Source: Hippasteria phrygiana
Lineage: Eukaryota > Echinodermata > Asteroidea > Valvatida > Goniasteridae
Assembly: GCA_037893225.1 (NCBI GenBank)
Contig: JAZGUH010000530.1
Coordinates: forward strand, 1-64,000
DNA: 64,000 nt
Reading direction: 5' to 3'
The position numbers were made by a program, and so were the translations under genes. The notes beneath the pieces were generated by a model, which did not search any database, was not told the origin of the DNA, and saw only the letters and a program-made list of their open reading frames with translations. Below, in pieces: positions 10,270-23,246 of this stretch. Numbering within the stretch: position 1 is the first letter of the stretch; every line of letters starts with the position of its first letter.

Positions 10270-13048
10270 ATGAAATATAAACCAAATACAGTAATTTTGA
10301 CATGTATGGATAGCTTAGATCTGGCGCTACATGTTGCAATTATCGGCGGCTTCTTAGAGTTAAAACTTGTGGAGAAAATTCAAACCTCGCAATGTTTATT
10401 TTCTTTCCGGCCAACATCTGTGTACATGTTACCGTCTATTTATTGCTCCATGCATGTCAAATTCCCTGGGGTATGGACTTGCTTTACTCATTCATAATTG
10501 CATGAAATATCAACCAATTCAGTAATTTTTGACATGTATGGATAGCTTAGATCTGGCGCTACATGTTGCAATTATCGGCGGCTTCTTAGAGTTAAAACTT
10601 GTGGAGAAAATTCAAACCTCGCAATGTTTATTTTCTTTCCGGCCAACATCTGTGTGCATATTACCTTCTATTTATTGCTCCATGCCTGTCAAATTCCCTG
10701 GGGTATGGACTTGCTTTACTCATTCATAATTGCATGAAATATCAACCAAATTCAGTAATTTTGACATGTATGGATAGCTTAGATCTGGCGCTACATGTTG
10801 CAATTATCGGCGGCTTCTTAGAGTTAAAACTTGTGGAGAAAATTCAAACCTCGCAATGTTTATTTTCTTTCCGGCCAACATCTGTGTACATGTTACCGTC
10901 TATTTATTGCTCCATGCATGTCAAATTCCCTGGGGTATGGACTTGCTTTACTCATTCATAATTGCATGAAATATCAACCAAATTCAGTACTTTGGACATG
11001 TATCGATAGCTTAGATCTGGCGCTACATGTTGCAATTATCGGCGGCTTCTTAGAGTTAACACTTGTGGAGAAAATTCAAACCTCGCAATGTTTATTTTCT
11101 TTCCGGCCAACATCTGTGTACAGATTACCTTTTATTTATTGCTCCATGCCTGTCAAATTCCCTGGGGTATGACTTGCTTTACTCATTCATAATTGCATGA
11201 AATATCAACCAAATTCAGTAATTTTGACATGTATGGATAGCTTAGATCTGGCGCTACATGTTGCAATTATCGGCGGCTTCTTAGAGTTAAAACTTGTGGA
11301 GAAAATTCAAACCTCGCAATGTTTATTTTCTTCCCGGCCACCATCTGTGTGCAGATTACCTTTATTTATTGCTCCATGCCTGTCAAATTCCCTTGGGTAT
11401 GACTTGCTTTACTCATTCATAATTGCATGAAATATCAACCAAATTCAGTAATTTTGACATGTATGGATAGCTTAGATCTGGCGCTACATGTTGCAATCAT
11501 CGGCGGCTTCTTAGAGTTAAAACTTGTGGAGAAAATTCAAACCTCGCAATGTTTATTTTCTTTCCGGCCAACATCTGTGTGCATATTACCTTCTATTTAT
11601 TGCTCCATGCCTGTCAAATTCCCTGGGGTATGGACTTGCTCTACTCATTCATAATTGCATGAAATATCAACCAAATACAGTAATTTTGACATGTATGGAT
11701 AGCTTAGATCTGGCGCTACATGTTGCAATCATCGGCGGCTTCCTAGAGTTAAAACTTGTGGAGAAAATTCAAACCTCGCAATGTTTATTTTCTTTCCGGC
11801 CAACATCTGTGTGCATATTACCTTCTATTTATTGCTCCATGCCTGTCAAATTCCCTAGGGTATGACTTGCTTTACTCATTCATAATTGCATGAAATATAA
11901 ACCAAATACAGTAATTTTGACATGTATGGATAGCTTAGATCTGGCGCTACATGTTGCAATTATCGGCGGCTTCTTAGAGTTAAAACTTGTGGAGAAAATT
12001 CAAACCTCGCAATGTTTATTTTCTTTCCGGCCAACATCTGTGTACATGTTACCGTCTATTTATTGCTCCATGCATGTCAAATTCCCTGGGGTATGGACTT
12101 GCTTTACTCATTCATAATTGCATGAAATATCAACCAAATTCAGTAATTTTGACATGTATGGATAGCTTAGATCTGGCGCTACATGTTGCAATTATCGGCG
12201 GCTTCTTAGAGTTAAAACTTGTGGAGAAAATTCAAACCTCGCAATGTTTATTTTCTTTCCGGCCAACATCTGTGTGCATATTACCTTCTATTTATTGCTC
12301 CATGCCTGTCAAATTCCCTGGGGTATGGACTTGCTTTACTCATTCATAATTGCATGAAATATCAACCAAATTCAGTAATTTTGACATGTATCGATAGCTT
12401 AGATCTGGCGCTACATGTTGCAATTATCGGCGGCTTCTTAGAGTTAAAACTTGTGGAGAAAATTCAAACCTCGCAATGTTTATTTTCTTTCCGGCCAACA
12501 TCTGTGTACATGTTACCGTCTATTTATTGCTCCATGCATGTCAAATTCCCTGGGGTATGGACTTGCTTTACTCATTCATAATTGCATGAAATATCAACCA
12601 AATTCAGTACTTTGGACATGTATCGATAGCTTAGATCTGGCGCTACATGTTGCAATTATCGGCGGCTTCTTAGAGTTAACACTTGTGGAGAAAATTCAAA
12701 CCTCGCAATGTTTATTTTCTTTCCGGCCAACATCTGTGTGCATATTACCTTCTATTTATTGCTCCATGCCTGTCAAATTCCCTGGGGTATGGACTTGCTC
12801 TACTCATTCATAATTGCATGAAATATCAACCAAATACAGTAATTTTGACATGTATGGATAGCTTAGATCTGGCGCTACATGTTGCAATCATCGGCGGCTT
12901 CCTAGAGTTAAAACTTGTGGAGAAAATTCAAACCTCGCAATGTTTATTTTCTTTCCGGCCAACATCTGTGTGCATATTACCTTCTATTTATTGCTCCATG
13001 CCTGTCAAATTCCCTAGGGTATGACTTGCTTTACTCATTCATAATTGC
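10270..13048 (+). repeat. 12-monomer HOR, copy 2 of a tandem pair
   Basis: This has the same monomer order as 7492-10269. Differences seen: D at 10966 ends in GGGGTATGAC rather than AGGGTATGAC, and there are homopolymer changes at 10516-10517, 10526-10530 and 11361-11363. It is the last unit with such single-base length changes. Confidence 0.85.
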
Positions 13049-13976
13049 ATGAAATATAAACCAAATACAGTAATTTTGACATGTATGGATAGCTTAGATC
13101 TGGCGCTACATGTTGCAATTATCGGCGGCTTCTTAGAGTTAAAACTTGTGGAGAAAATTCAAACCTCGCAATGTTTATTTTCTTTCCGGCCAACATCTGT
13201 GTACATGTTACCGTCTATTTATTGCTCCATGCATGTCAAATTCCCTGGGGTATGGACTTGCTTTACTCATTCATAATTGCATGAAATATCAACCAAATTC
13301 AGTAATTTTGACATGTATGGATAGCTTAGATCTGGCGCTACATGTTGCAATTATCGGCGGCTTCTTAGAGTTAAAACTTGTGGAGAAAATTCAAACCTCG
13401 CAATGTTTATTTTCTTTCCGGCCAACATCTGTGTGCATATTACCTTCTATTTATTGCTCCATGCCTGTCAAATTCCCTGGGGTATGGACTTGCTTTACTC
13501 ATTCATAATTGCATGAAATATCAACCAAATTCAGTAATTTTGACATGTATGGATAGCTTAGATCTGGCGCTACATGTTGCAATTATCGGCGGCTTCTTAG
13601 AGTTAAAACTTGTGGAGAAAATTCAAACCTCGCAATGTTTATTTTCTTTCCGGCCAACATCTGTGTACATGTTACCGTCTATTTATTGCTCCATGCATGT
13701 CAAATTCCCTGGGGTATGGACTTGCTTTACTCATTCATAATTGCATGAAATATCAACCAAATTCAGTACTTTGGACATGTATCGATAGCTTAGATCTGGC
13801 GCTACATGTTGCAATTATCGGCGGCTTCTTAGAGTTAACACTTGTGGAGAAAATTCAAACCTCGCAATGTTTATTTTCTTTCCGGCCAACATCTGTGTAC
13901 ATGTTACCGTCTATTTATTGCTCCATGCCTGTCAAATTCCCTGGGGTATGGACTTGCTTTACTCATTCATAATTGC

Positions 13977-14208
13977 ATGAAATATCAACCAAATTCAGTA
14001 ATTTTGACATGTATGGATAGCTTAGATCTGGCGCTACATGTTGCAATTATCGGCGGCTTCTTAGAGTTAAAACTTGTGGAGAAAATTCAAACCTCGCAAT
14101 GTTTATTTTCTTTCCGGCCAACATCTGTGTACATGTAACCGTCTATTTATTGCTCCATGCATGTCAAATTCCCTGGGGTATGGACTTGCTTTACTCATTC
14201 ATAATTGC
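13977..14208 (+). repeat. Monomer type N (232 bp, TGTAACC variant)
   Basis: Type N is type A with site 161 changed T to A (CATGTAACCG). Copies with an A-like 5' half are at 544, 6797, 13977, 15600, 18150 and 19541, where N follows the M form. The same site change appears in a B background at 38299 and 40614, which suggests that this small segment moved between types. Confidence 0.85.
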
Positions 14209-14440
14209 ATGAAATATCAACCAAATTCAGTAATTTTGACATGTATCGATAGCTTAGATCTGGCGCTACATGTTGCAATTATCGGCGGCTTCTTAGAGTT
14301 AACACTTGTGGAGAAAATTCAAACCTCGCAATGTTTATTTTCTTTCCGGCCAACATCTGTGTGCATATTACCTTCTATTTATTGCTCCATGCCTGTCAAA
14401 TTCCCTGGGGTATGGACTTGCTCTACTCATTCATAATTGC
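14209..14440 (+). repeat. Monomer type O, mixed type (232 bp)
   Basis: Type O has AATTTTGACATGTATCG (site 39 C without 25/29), GTTAACACTT, then the F-like 3' half with GTGCATATTACCTTCT and GCTCTACTC. Copies at 7029, 14209 and 18382 sit between N and G. The related copies at 5408, 9807 and 12586 carry the full B-type 5' half with the same F-type 3' half. Confidence 0.83.
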
Positions 14441-14671
14441 ATGAAATATCAACCAAATACAGTAATTTTGACATGTATGGATAGCTTAGATCTGGCGCTA
14501 CATGTTGCAATCATCGGCGGCTTCCTAGAGTTAAAACTTGTGGAGAAAATTCAAACCTCGCAATGTTTATTTTCTTTCCGGCCAACATCTGTGTGCATAT
14601 TACCTTCTATTTATTGCTCCATGCCTGTCAAATTCCCTAGGGTATGACTTGCTTTACTCATTCATAATTGC

Positions 14672-15830
14672 ATGAAATATAAACCAAATACAGTAATTTT
14701 GACATGTATGGATAGCTTAGATCTGGCGCTACATGTTGCAATTATCGGCGGCTTCTTAGAGTTAAAACTTGTGGAGAAAATTCAAACCTCGCAATGTTTA
14801 TTTTCTTTCCGGCCAACATCTGTGTACATGTTACCGTCTATTTATTGCTCCATGCATGTCAAATTCCCTGGGGTATGGACTTGCTTTACTCATTCATAAT
14901 TGCATGAAATATCAACCAAATTCAGTAATTTTGACATGTATGGATAGCTTAGATCTGGCGCTACATGTTGCAATTATCGGCGGCTTCTTAGAGTTAAAAC
15001 TTGTGGAGAAAATTCAAACCTCGCAATGTTTATTTTCTTTCCGGCCAACATCTGTGTGCATATTACCTTCTATTTATTGCTCCATGCCTGTCAAATTCCC
15101 TGGGGTATGGACTTGCTTTACTCATTCATAATTGCATGAAATATCAACCAAATTCAGTAATTTTGACATGTATGGATAGCTTAGATCTGGCGCTACATGT
15201 TGCAATTATCGGCGGCTTCTTAGAGTTAAAACTTGTGGAGAAAATTCAAACCTCGCAATGTTTATTTTCTTTCCGGCCAACATCTGTGTACATGTTACCG
15301 TCTATTTATTGCTCCATGCATGTCAAATTCCCTGGGGTATGGACTTGCTTTACTCATTCATAATTGCATGAAATATCAACCAAATTCAGTACTTTGGACA
15401 TGTATCGATAGCTTAGATCTGGCGCTACATGTTGCAATTATCGGCGGCTTCTTAGAGTTAACACTTGTGGAGAAAATTCAAACCTCGCAATGTTTATTTT
15501 CTTTCCGGCCAACATCTGTGTACATGTTACCGTCTATTTATTGCTCCATGCCTGTCAAATTCCCTGGGGTATGGACTTGCTTTACTCATTCATAATTGCA
15601 TGAAATATCAACCAAATTCAGTAATTTTGACATGTATGGATAGCTTAGATCTGGCGCTACATGTTGCAATTATCGGCGGCTTCTTAGAGTTAAAACTTGT
15701 GGAGAAAATTCAAACCTCGCAATGTTTATTTTCTTTCCGGCCAACATCTGTGTACATGTAACCGTCTATTTATTGCTCCATGCATGTCAAATTCCCTAGG
15801 GTATGACTTGCTTTACTCATTCATAATTGC
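14672..15830 (+). repeat. Truncated 7-mer unit H-C-A-M-N
   Basis: The unit begins as at 13049, but N (15600) ends in CCCTAGGGTATGAC, which is not the usual N ending, and is followed by F instead of O. The N 3' end therefore looks like an exchange junction with an E- or D-type monomer between sites 185 and 199. Confidence 0.78.
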
Positions 15831-16989
15831 ATGAAATATCAACCAAATTCAGTAATTTTGACATGTATGGATAGCTTAGATCTGGCGCTACATGTTGCAA
15901 TCATCGGCGGCTTCTTAGAGTTAAAACTTGTGGAGAAAATTCAAACCTCGCAATGTTTATTTTCTTTCCGGCCAACATCTGTGTGCATATTACCTTCTAT
16001 TTATTGCTCCATGCCTGTCAAATTCCCTGGGGTATGGACTTGCTCTACTCATTCATAATTGCATGAAATATCAACCAAATACAGTAATTTTGACATGTAT
16101 GGATAGCTTAGATCTGGCGCTACATGTTGCAATCATCGGCGGCTTCCTAGAGTTAAAACTTGTGGAGAAAATTCAAACCTCGCAATGTTTATTTTCTTTC
16201 CGGCCAACATCTGTGTACATGTTACCGTCTATTTATTGCTCCATGCATGTCAAATTCCCTGGGGTATGGACTTGCTTTACTCATTCATAATTGCATGAAA
16301 TATCAACCAAATTCAGTAATTTTGACATGTATGGATAGCTTAGATCTGGCGCTACATGTTGCAATTATCGGCGGCTTCTTAGAGTTAAAACTTGTGGAGA
16401 AAATTCAAACCTCGCAATGTTTATTTTCTTTCCGGCCAACATCTGTGTGCATATTACCTTCTATTTATTGCTCCATGCCTGTCAAATTCCCTGGGGTATG
16501 GACTTGCTTTACTCATTCATAATTGCATGAAATATCAACCAAATTCAGTAATTTTGACATGTATGGATAGCTTAGATCTGGCGCTACATGTTGCAATTAT
16601 CGGCGGCTTCTTAGAGTTAAAACTTGTGGAGAAAATTCAAACCTCGCAATGTTTATTTTCTTTCCGGCCAACATCTGTGTACATGTTACCGTCTATTTAT
16701 TGCTCCATGCATGTCAAATTCCCTGGGGTATGGACTTGCTTTACTCATTCATAATTGCATGAAATATCAACCAAATTCAGTACTTTGGACATGTATCGAT
16801 AGCTTAGATCTGGCGCTACATGTTGCAATTATCGGCGGCTTCTTAGAGTTAACACTTGTGGAGAAAATTCAAACCTCGCAATGTTTATTTTCTTCCCGGC
16901 CACCATCTGTGTGCAGATTACCTTTTATTTATTGCTCCATGCCTGTCAAATTCCCTAGGGTATGACTTGCTTTACTCATTCATAATTGC
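15831..16989 (+). repeat. 5-monomer unit F, G/H chimera, C, A, B/E chimera
   Basis: The G/H chimera (16063) has a G-type 5' half with CTAGAG and an A/H-type 3' half. The B/E chimera (16759) has GTTAACACTT followed by TTCCCGGCCACC. The first four types repeat at 16990-17917, 1159 bp downstream. Confidence 0.8.
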
Positions 16990-18844
16990 ATGAAATATCA
17001 ACCAAATTCAGTAATTTTGACATGTATGGATAGCTTAGATCTGGCGCTACATGTTGCAATCATCGGCGGCTTCTTAGAGTTAAAACTTGTGGAGAAAATT
17101 CAAACCTCGCAATGTTTATTTTCTTTCCGGCCAACATCTGTGTGCATATTACCTTCTATTTATTGCTCCATGCCTGTCAAATTCCCTGGGGTATGGACTT
17201 GCTCTACTCATTCATAATTGCATGAAATATCAACCAAATACAGTAATTTTGACATGTATGGATAGCTTAGATCTGGCGCTACATGTTGCAATCATCGGCG
17301 GCTTCCTAGAGTTAAAACTTGTGGAGAAAATTCAAACCTCGCAATGTTTATTTTCTTTCCGGCCAACATCTGTGTACATGTTACCGTCTATTTATTGCTC
17401 CATGCATGTCAAATTCCCTGGGGTATGGACTTGCTTTACTCATTCATAATTGCATGAAATATCAACCAAATTCAGTAATTTTGACATGTATGGATAGCTT
17501 AGATCTGGCGCTACATGTTGCAATTATCGGCGGCTTCTTAGAGTTAAAACTTGTGGAGAAAATTCAAACCTCGCAATGTTTATTTTCTTTCCGGCCAACA
17601 TCTGTGTGCATATTACCTTCTATTTATTGCTCCATGCCTGTCAAATTCCCTGGGGTATGGACTTGCTTTACTCATTCATAATTGCATGAAATATCAACCA
17701 AATTCAGTAATTTTGACATGTATGGATAGCTTAGATCTGGCGCTACATGTTGCAATTATCGGCGGCTTCTTAGAGTTAAAACTTGTGGAGAAAATTCAAA
17801 CCTCGCAATGTTTATTTTCTTTCCGGCCAACATCTGTGTACATGTTACCGTCTATTTATTGCTCCATGCATGTCAAATTCCCTGGGGTATGGACTTGCTT
17901 TACTCATTCATAATTGCATGAAATATCAACCAAATTCAGTACTTTGGACATGTATCGATAGCTTAGATCTGGCGCTACATGTTGCAATTATCGGCGGCTT
18001 CTTAGAGTTAACACTTGTGGAGAAAATTCAAACCTCGCAATGTTTATTTTCTTTCCGGCCAACATCTGTGTACATGTTACCGTCTATTTATTGCTCCATG
18101 CCTGTCAAATTCCCTGGGGTATGGACTTGCTTTACTCATTCATAATTGCATGAAATATCAACCAAATTCAGTAATTTTGACATGTATGGATAGCTTAGAT
18201 CTGGCGCTACATGTTGCAATTATCGGCGGCTTCTTAGAGTTAAAACTTGTGGAGAAAATTCAAACCTCGCAATGTTTATTTTCTTTCCGGCCAACATCTG
18301 TGTACATGTAACCGTCTATTTATTGCTCCATGCATGTCAAATTCCCTGGGGTATGGACTTGCTTTACTCATTCATAATTGCATGAAATATCAACCAAATT
18401 CAGTAATTTTGACATGTATCGATAGCTTAGATCTGGCGCTACATGTTGCAATTATCGGCGGCTTCTTAGAGTTAACACTTGTGGAGAAAATTCAAACCTC
18501 GCAATGTTTATTTTCTTTCCGGCCAACATCTGTGTGCATATTACCTTCTATTTATTGCTCCATGCCTGTCAAATTCCCTGGGGTATGGACTTGCTCTACT
18601 CATTCATAATTGCATGAAATATCAACCAAATACAGTAATTTTGACATGTATGGATAGCTTAGATCTGGCGCTACATGTTGCAATCATCGGCGGCTTCCTA
18701 GAGTTAAAACTTGTGGAGAAAATTCAAACCTCGCAATGTTTATTTTCTTTCCGGCCAACATCTGTGTGCATATTACCTTCTATTTATTGCTCCATGCCTG
18801 TCAAATTCCCTAGGGTATGACTTGCTTTACTCATTCATAATTGC
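16990..18844 (+). repeat. 8-monomer unit F, G/H chimera, C, A, M, N, O, G
   Basis: This begins like the preceding 5-mer but continues with the M-N-O-G ending of the 7-mer units. It looks like a recombinant of the 15831 and 13049 unit types, 1855 bp in all. Confidence 0.8.
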
Positions 18845-19308
18845 ATGAAATATAAACCAAATACAGTAATTTTGACATGTATGGATAGCTTAGATCTGGC
18901 GCTACATGTTGCAATTATCGGCGGCTTCTTAGAGTTAAAACTTGTGGAGAAAATTCAAACCTCGCAATGTTTATTTTCTTTCCGGCCAACATCTGTGTAC
19001 ATGTTACCGTCTATTTATTGCTCCATGCATGTCAAATTCCCTGGGGTATGGACTTGCTTTACTCATTCATAATTGCATGAAATATCAACCAAATTCAGTA
19101 ATTTTGACATGTATGGATAGCTTAGATCTGGCGCTACATGTTGCAATTATCGGCGGCTTCTTAGAGTTAAAACTTGTGGAGAAAATTCAAACCTCGCAAT
19201 GTTTATTTTCTTTCCGGCCAACATCTGTGTACATGTTACCGTCTATTTATTGCTCCATGCATGTCAAATTCCCTGGGGTATGGACTTGCTTTACTCATTC
19301 ATAATTGC

Positions 19309-21625
19309 ATGAAATATCAACCAAATTCAGTACTTTGGACATGTATCGATAGCTTAGATCTGGCGCTACATGTTGCAATTATCGGCGGCTTCTTAGAGTT
19401 AACACTTGTGGAGAAAATTCAAACCTCGCAATGTTTATTTTCTTTCCGGCCAACATCTGTGTACATGTTACCGTCTATTTATTGCTCCATGCCTGTCAAA
19501 TTCCCTGGGGTATGGACTTGCTTTACTCATTCATAATTGCATGAAATATCAACAAAATTCAGTAATTTTGACATGTATGGATAGCTTAGATCTGGCGCTA
19601 CATGTTGCAATTATCGGCGGCTTCTTAGAGTTAAAACTTGTGGAGAAAATTCAAACCTCGCAATGTTTATTTTCTTTCCGGCCAACATCTGTGTACATGT
19701 AACCGTCTATTTATTGCTCCATGCATGTCAAATTCCCTGGGGTATGGACTTGCTTTACTCATTCATAATTGCATGAAATATCAACCAAATTCAGTAATTT
19801 TGACATGTATGGATAGCTTAGATCTGGCGCTACATGTTGCAATTATCGGCGGCTTCTTAGAGTTAAAACTTGTGGAGAAAATTCAAACCTCGCAATGTTT
19901 ATTTTCTTTCCGGCCAACATCTGTGTGCATATTACCTTCTATTTATTGCTCCATGCCTGTCAAATTCCCTGGGGTATGGACTTGCTTTACTCATTCATAA
20001 TTGCATGAAATATCAACCAAATTCAGTAATTTTGACATGTATGGATAGCTTAGATCTGGCGCTACATGTTGCAATTATCGGCGGCTTCTTAGAGTTAAAA
20101 CTTGTGGAGAAAATTCAAACCTCGCAATGTTTATTTTCTTTCCGGCCAACATCTGTGTACATGTTACCGTCTATTTATTGCTCCATGCATGTCAAATTCC
20201 CTGGGGTATGGACTTGCTTTACTCATTCATAATTGCATGAAATATCAACCAAATTCAGTACTTTGGACATGTATCGATAGCTTAGATCTGGCGCTACATG
20301 TTGCAATTATCGGCGGCTTCTTAGAGTTAACACTTGTGGAGAAAATTCAAACCTCGCAATGTTTATTTTCTTTCCGGCCAACATCTGTGTACATGTTACC
20401 GTCTATTTATTGCTCCATGCATGTCAAATTCCCTGGGGTATGGACTTGCTTTACTCATTCATAATTGCATGAAATATCAACCAAATTCAGTACTTTGGAC
20501 ATGTATCGATAGCTTAGATCTGGCGCTACATGTTGCAATTATCGGCGGCTTCTTAGAGTTAACACTTGTGGAGAAAATTCAAACCTCGCAATGTTTATTT
20601 TCTTTCCGGCCAACATCTGTGTACAGATTACCTTTTATTTATTGCTCCATGCCTGTCAAATTCCCTAGGGTATGACTTGCTTTACTCATTCATAATTGCA
20701 TGAAATATCAACCAAATTCAGTAATTTTGACATGTATGGATAGCTTAGATCTGGCACTACATGTTGCAATTATCGGCGGCTTCTTAGAGTTAAAACTTGT
20801 GGAGAAAATTCAAACCTCGCAATGTTTATTTTCTTCCCGGCCACCATCTGTGTGCAGATTACCTTTTATTTATTGCTCCATGCCTGTCAAATTCCCTAGG
20901 GTATGACTTGCTTTACTCATTCATAATTGCATGAAATATCAACCAAATTCAGTAATTTTGACATGTATGGATAGCTTAGATCTGGCGCTACATGTTGCAA
21001 TCATCGGAGGCTTCTTAGAGTTAAAACTTGTGGAGAAAATTCAAACCTCGCAATGTTTATTTTCTTTCCGGCCAACATCTGTGTGCATATTACCTTCTAT
21101 TTATTGCTCCATGCCTGTCAAATTCCCTGGGGTATGGACTTGCTCTACTCATTCATAATTGCATGAAATATCAACCAAATACAGTAATTTTGACATGTAT
21201 GGATAGCTTAGATCTGGCGCTACATGTTGCAATCATCGGCGGCTTCCTAGAGTTAAAACTTGTGGAGAAAATTCAAACCTCGCAATGTTTATTTTCTTTC
21301 CGGCCAACATCTGTGTGCATATTACCTTCTATTTATTGCTCCATGCCTGTCAAATTCCCTAGGGTATGACTTGCTTTACTCATTCATAATTGCATGAAAT
21401 ATAAACCAAATACAGTAATTTTGACATGTATGGATAGCTTAGATCTGGCGCTACATGTTGCAATCATCGGCGGCTTCCTAGATTTAAAACTTGTGGAGAA
21501 AATTCAAACCTCGCAATGTTTATTTTCTTTCCGGCCAACATCTGTGTGCATATTACCTTCTATTTATTGCTCCATGCCTGTCAAATTCCCTGGGGTATGG
21601 ACTTGCTTTACTCATTCATAATTGC
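19309..21625 (+). repeat. Ten-monomer segment, distant copy of 312-2628; domain transition
   Basis: The order is M, N, C, A, B, D, E, F, G, I. It links the left-domain style (H at 18845, A at 19077) to the first right-domain marker I at 21394. E at 20700 shares the site 57 change with the copy at 1703. F here has a private C-to-A change at 21008. Confidence 0.84.
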
Positions 21626-23246
21626 ATGAAATATCAACCAAATTCAGTAATTTTGACATGTATGGATAGCTTAGATCTGGCGCTACATGTTGCAATTATC
21701 GGCGGCTTCTTAGAGTTAAAACTTGTGGAGAAAATTCAAACCTCGCAATGTTTATTTTCTTTCCGGCCAACATCTGTGTGCATATTACCTTCTATTTATT
21801 GCTCCATGCCTGTCAAATTCCCTGGGGTATGGACTTGCTTTACTCATTCATAATTGCATGAAATATCAACCAAATTCAGTACTTTGGACATGTATCGATA
21901 GCTTAGATCTGGCGCTACATGTTGCAATTATCGGCGGCTTCTTAGAGTTAACACTTGTGGAGAAAATTCAAACCTCGCAATGTTTATTTTCTTTCCGGCC
22001 AACATCTGTGTACATGTTACCGTCTATTTATTGCTCCATGCATGTCAAATTCCCTGGGGTATGGACTTGCTTTACTCATTCATAATTGCATGAAATATCA
22101 ACCAAATTCAGTACTTTGGACATGTATCGATAGCTTAGATCTGGCGCTACATGTTGCAATTATCGGCGGCTTCTTAGAGTTAACACTTGTGGAGAAAATT
22201 CAAACCTCGCAATGTTTATTTTCTTCCCGGCCAACATCTGTGTACAGATTACCTTTTATTTATTGCTCCATGCCTGTCAAATTCCCTAGGGTATGACTTG
22301 CTTTACTCATTCATAATTGCATGAAATATCAACCAAATTCAGTAATTTTGACATGTATGGATAGCTTAGATCTGGCGCTACATGTTGCAATTATCGGCGG
22401 CTTCTTAGAGTTAAAACTTGTGGAGAAAATTCAAACCTCGCAATGTTTATTTTCTTTCCGGCCAACATCTGTGTGCATATTACCTTCTATTTATTGCTCC
22501 ATGCCTGTCAAATTCCCTGGGGTATGGACTTGCTCTACTCATTCATAATTGCATGAAATATCAACCAAATACAGTAATTTTGACATGTATGGATAGCTTA
22601 GATCTGGCGCTACATGTTGCAATTATCGGCGGCTTCTTAGAGTTAACACTTGTGGAGAAAATTCAAACCTCGCAATGTTTATTTTCTTTCCGGCCAACAT
22701 CTGTGTACAGATTACCTTTTATTTATTGCTCCATGCCTGTCAAATTCCCTAGGGTATGACTTGCTTTACTCATTCATAATTGCATGAAATATCAACCAAA
22801 TACAGTAATTTTGACATGTATGGATAGCTTAGATCTGGCGCTACATGTTGCAATCATCGGCGGCTTCCTAGAGTTAAAACTTGTGGAGAAAATTCAAACC
22901 TCGCAATGTTTATTTTCTTTCCGGCCAACATCTGTGTGCATATTACCTTCTATTTATTGCTCCATGCCTGTCAAATTCCCTGGGGTATGGACTTGCTCTA
23001 CTCATTCATAATTGCATGAAATATCAACCAAATACAGTAATTTTGACATGTATGGATAGCTTAGATCTGGCGCTACATGTTGCAATCATCGGCGGCTTCC
23101 TAGAGTTAAAACTTGTGGAGAAAATTCAAACCTCGCAATGTTTATTTTCTTTCCGGCCAACATCTGTGTGCATATTACCTTCTATTTATTGCTCCATGCC
23201 TGTCAAATTCCCTAGGGTATGACTTGCTTTACTCATTCATAATTGC
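21394..23246 (+). repeat. Right-domain 8-monomer HOR unit
   Basis: The order is I, C, B, D (TTCCCGG sub-form), F-like, G/D chimera, G-like with GCTCTACTC, G. The next unit at 23247 has the same order with one G-like monomer fewer. Confidence 0.82.

Larger units (their letters stand above)
13049..14671 (+). repeat. Left-domain 7-monomer HOR unit (M-N-O form), second copy
   Basis: The order is H, C, A, M, N, O, G, as at 5870-7491. It is followed by H, C, A, M, N at 14672, which repeats the first five monomers before the order breaks. Confidence 0.84.
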
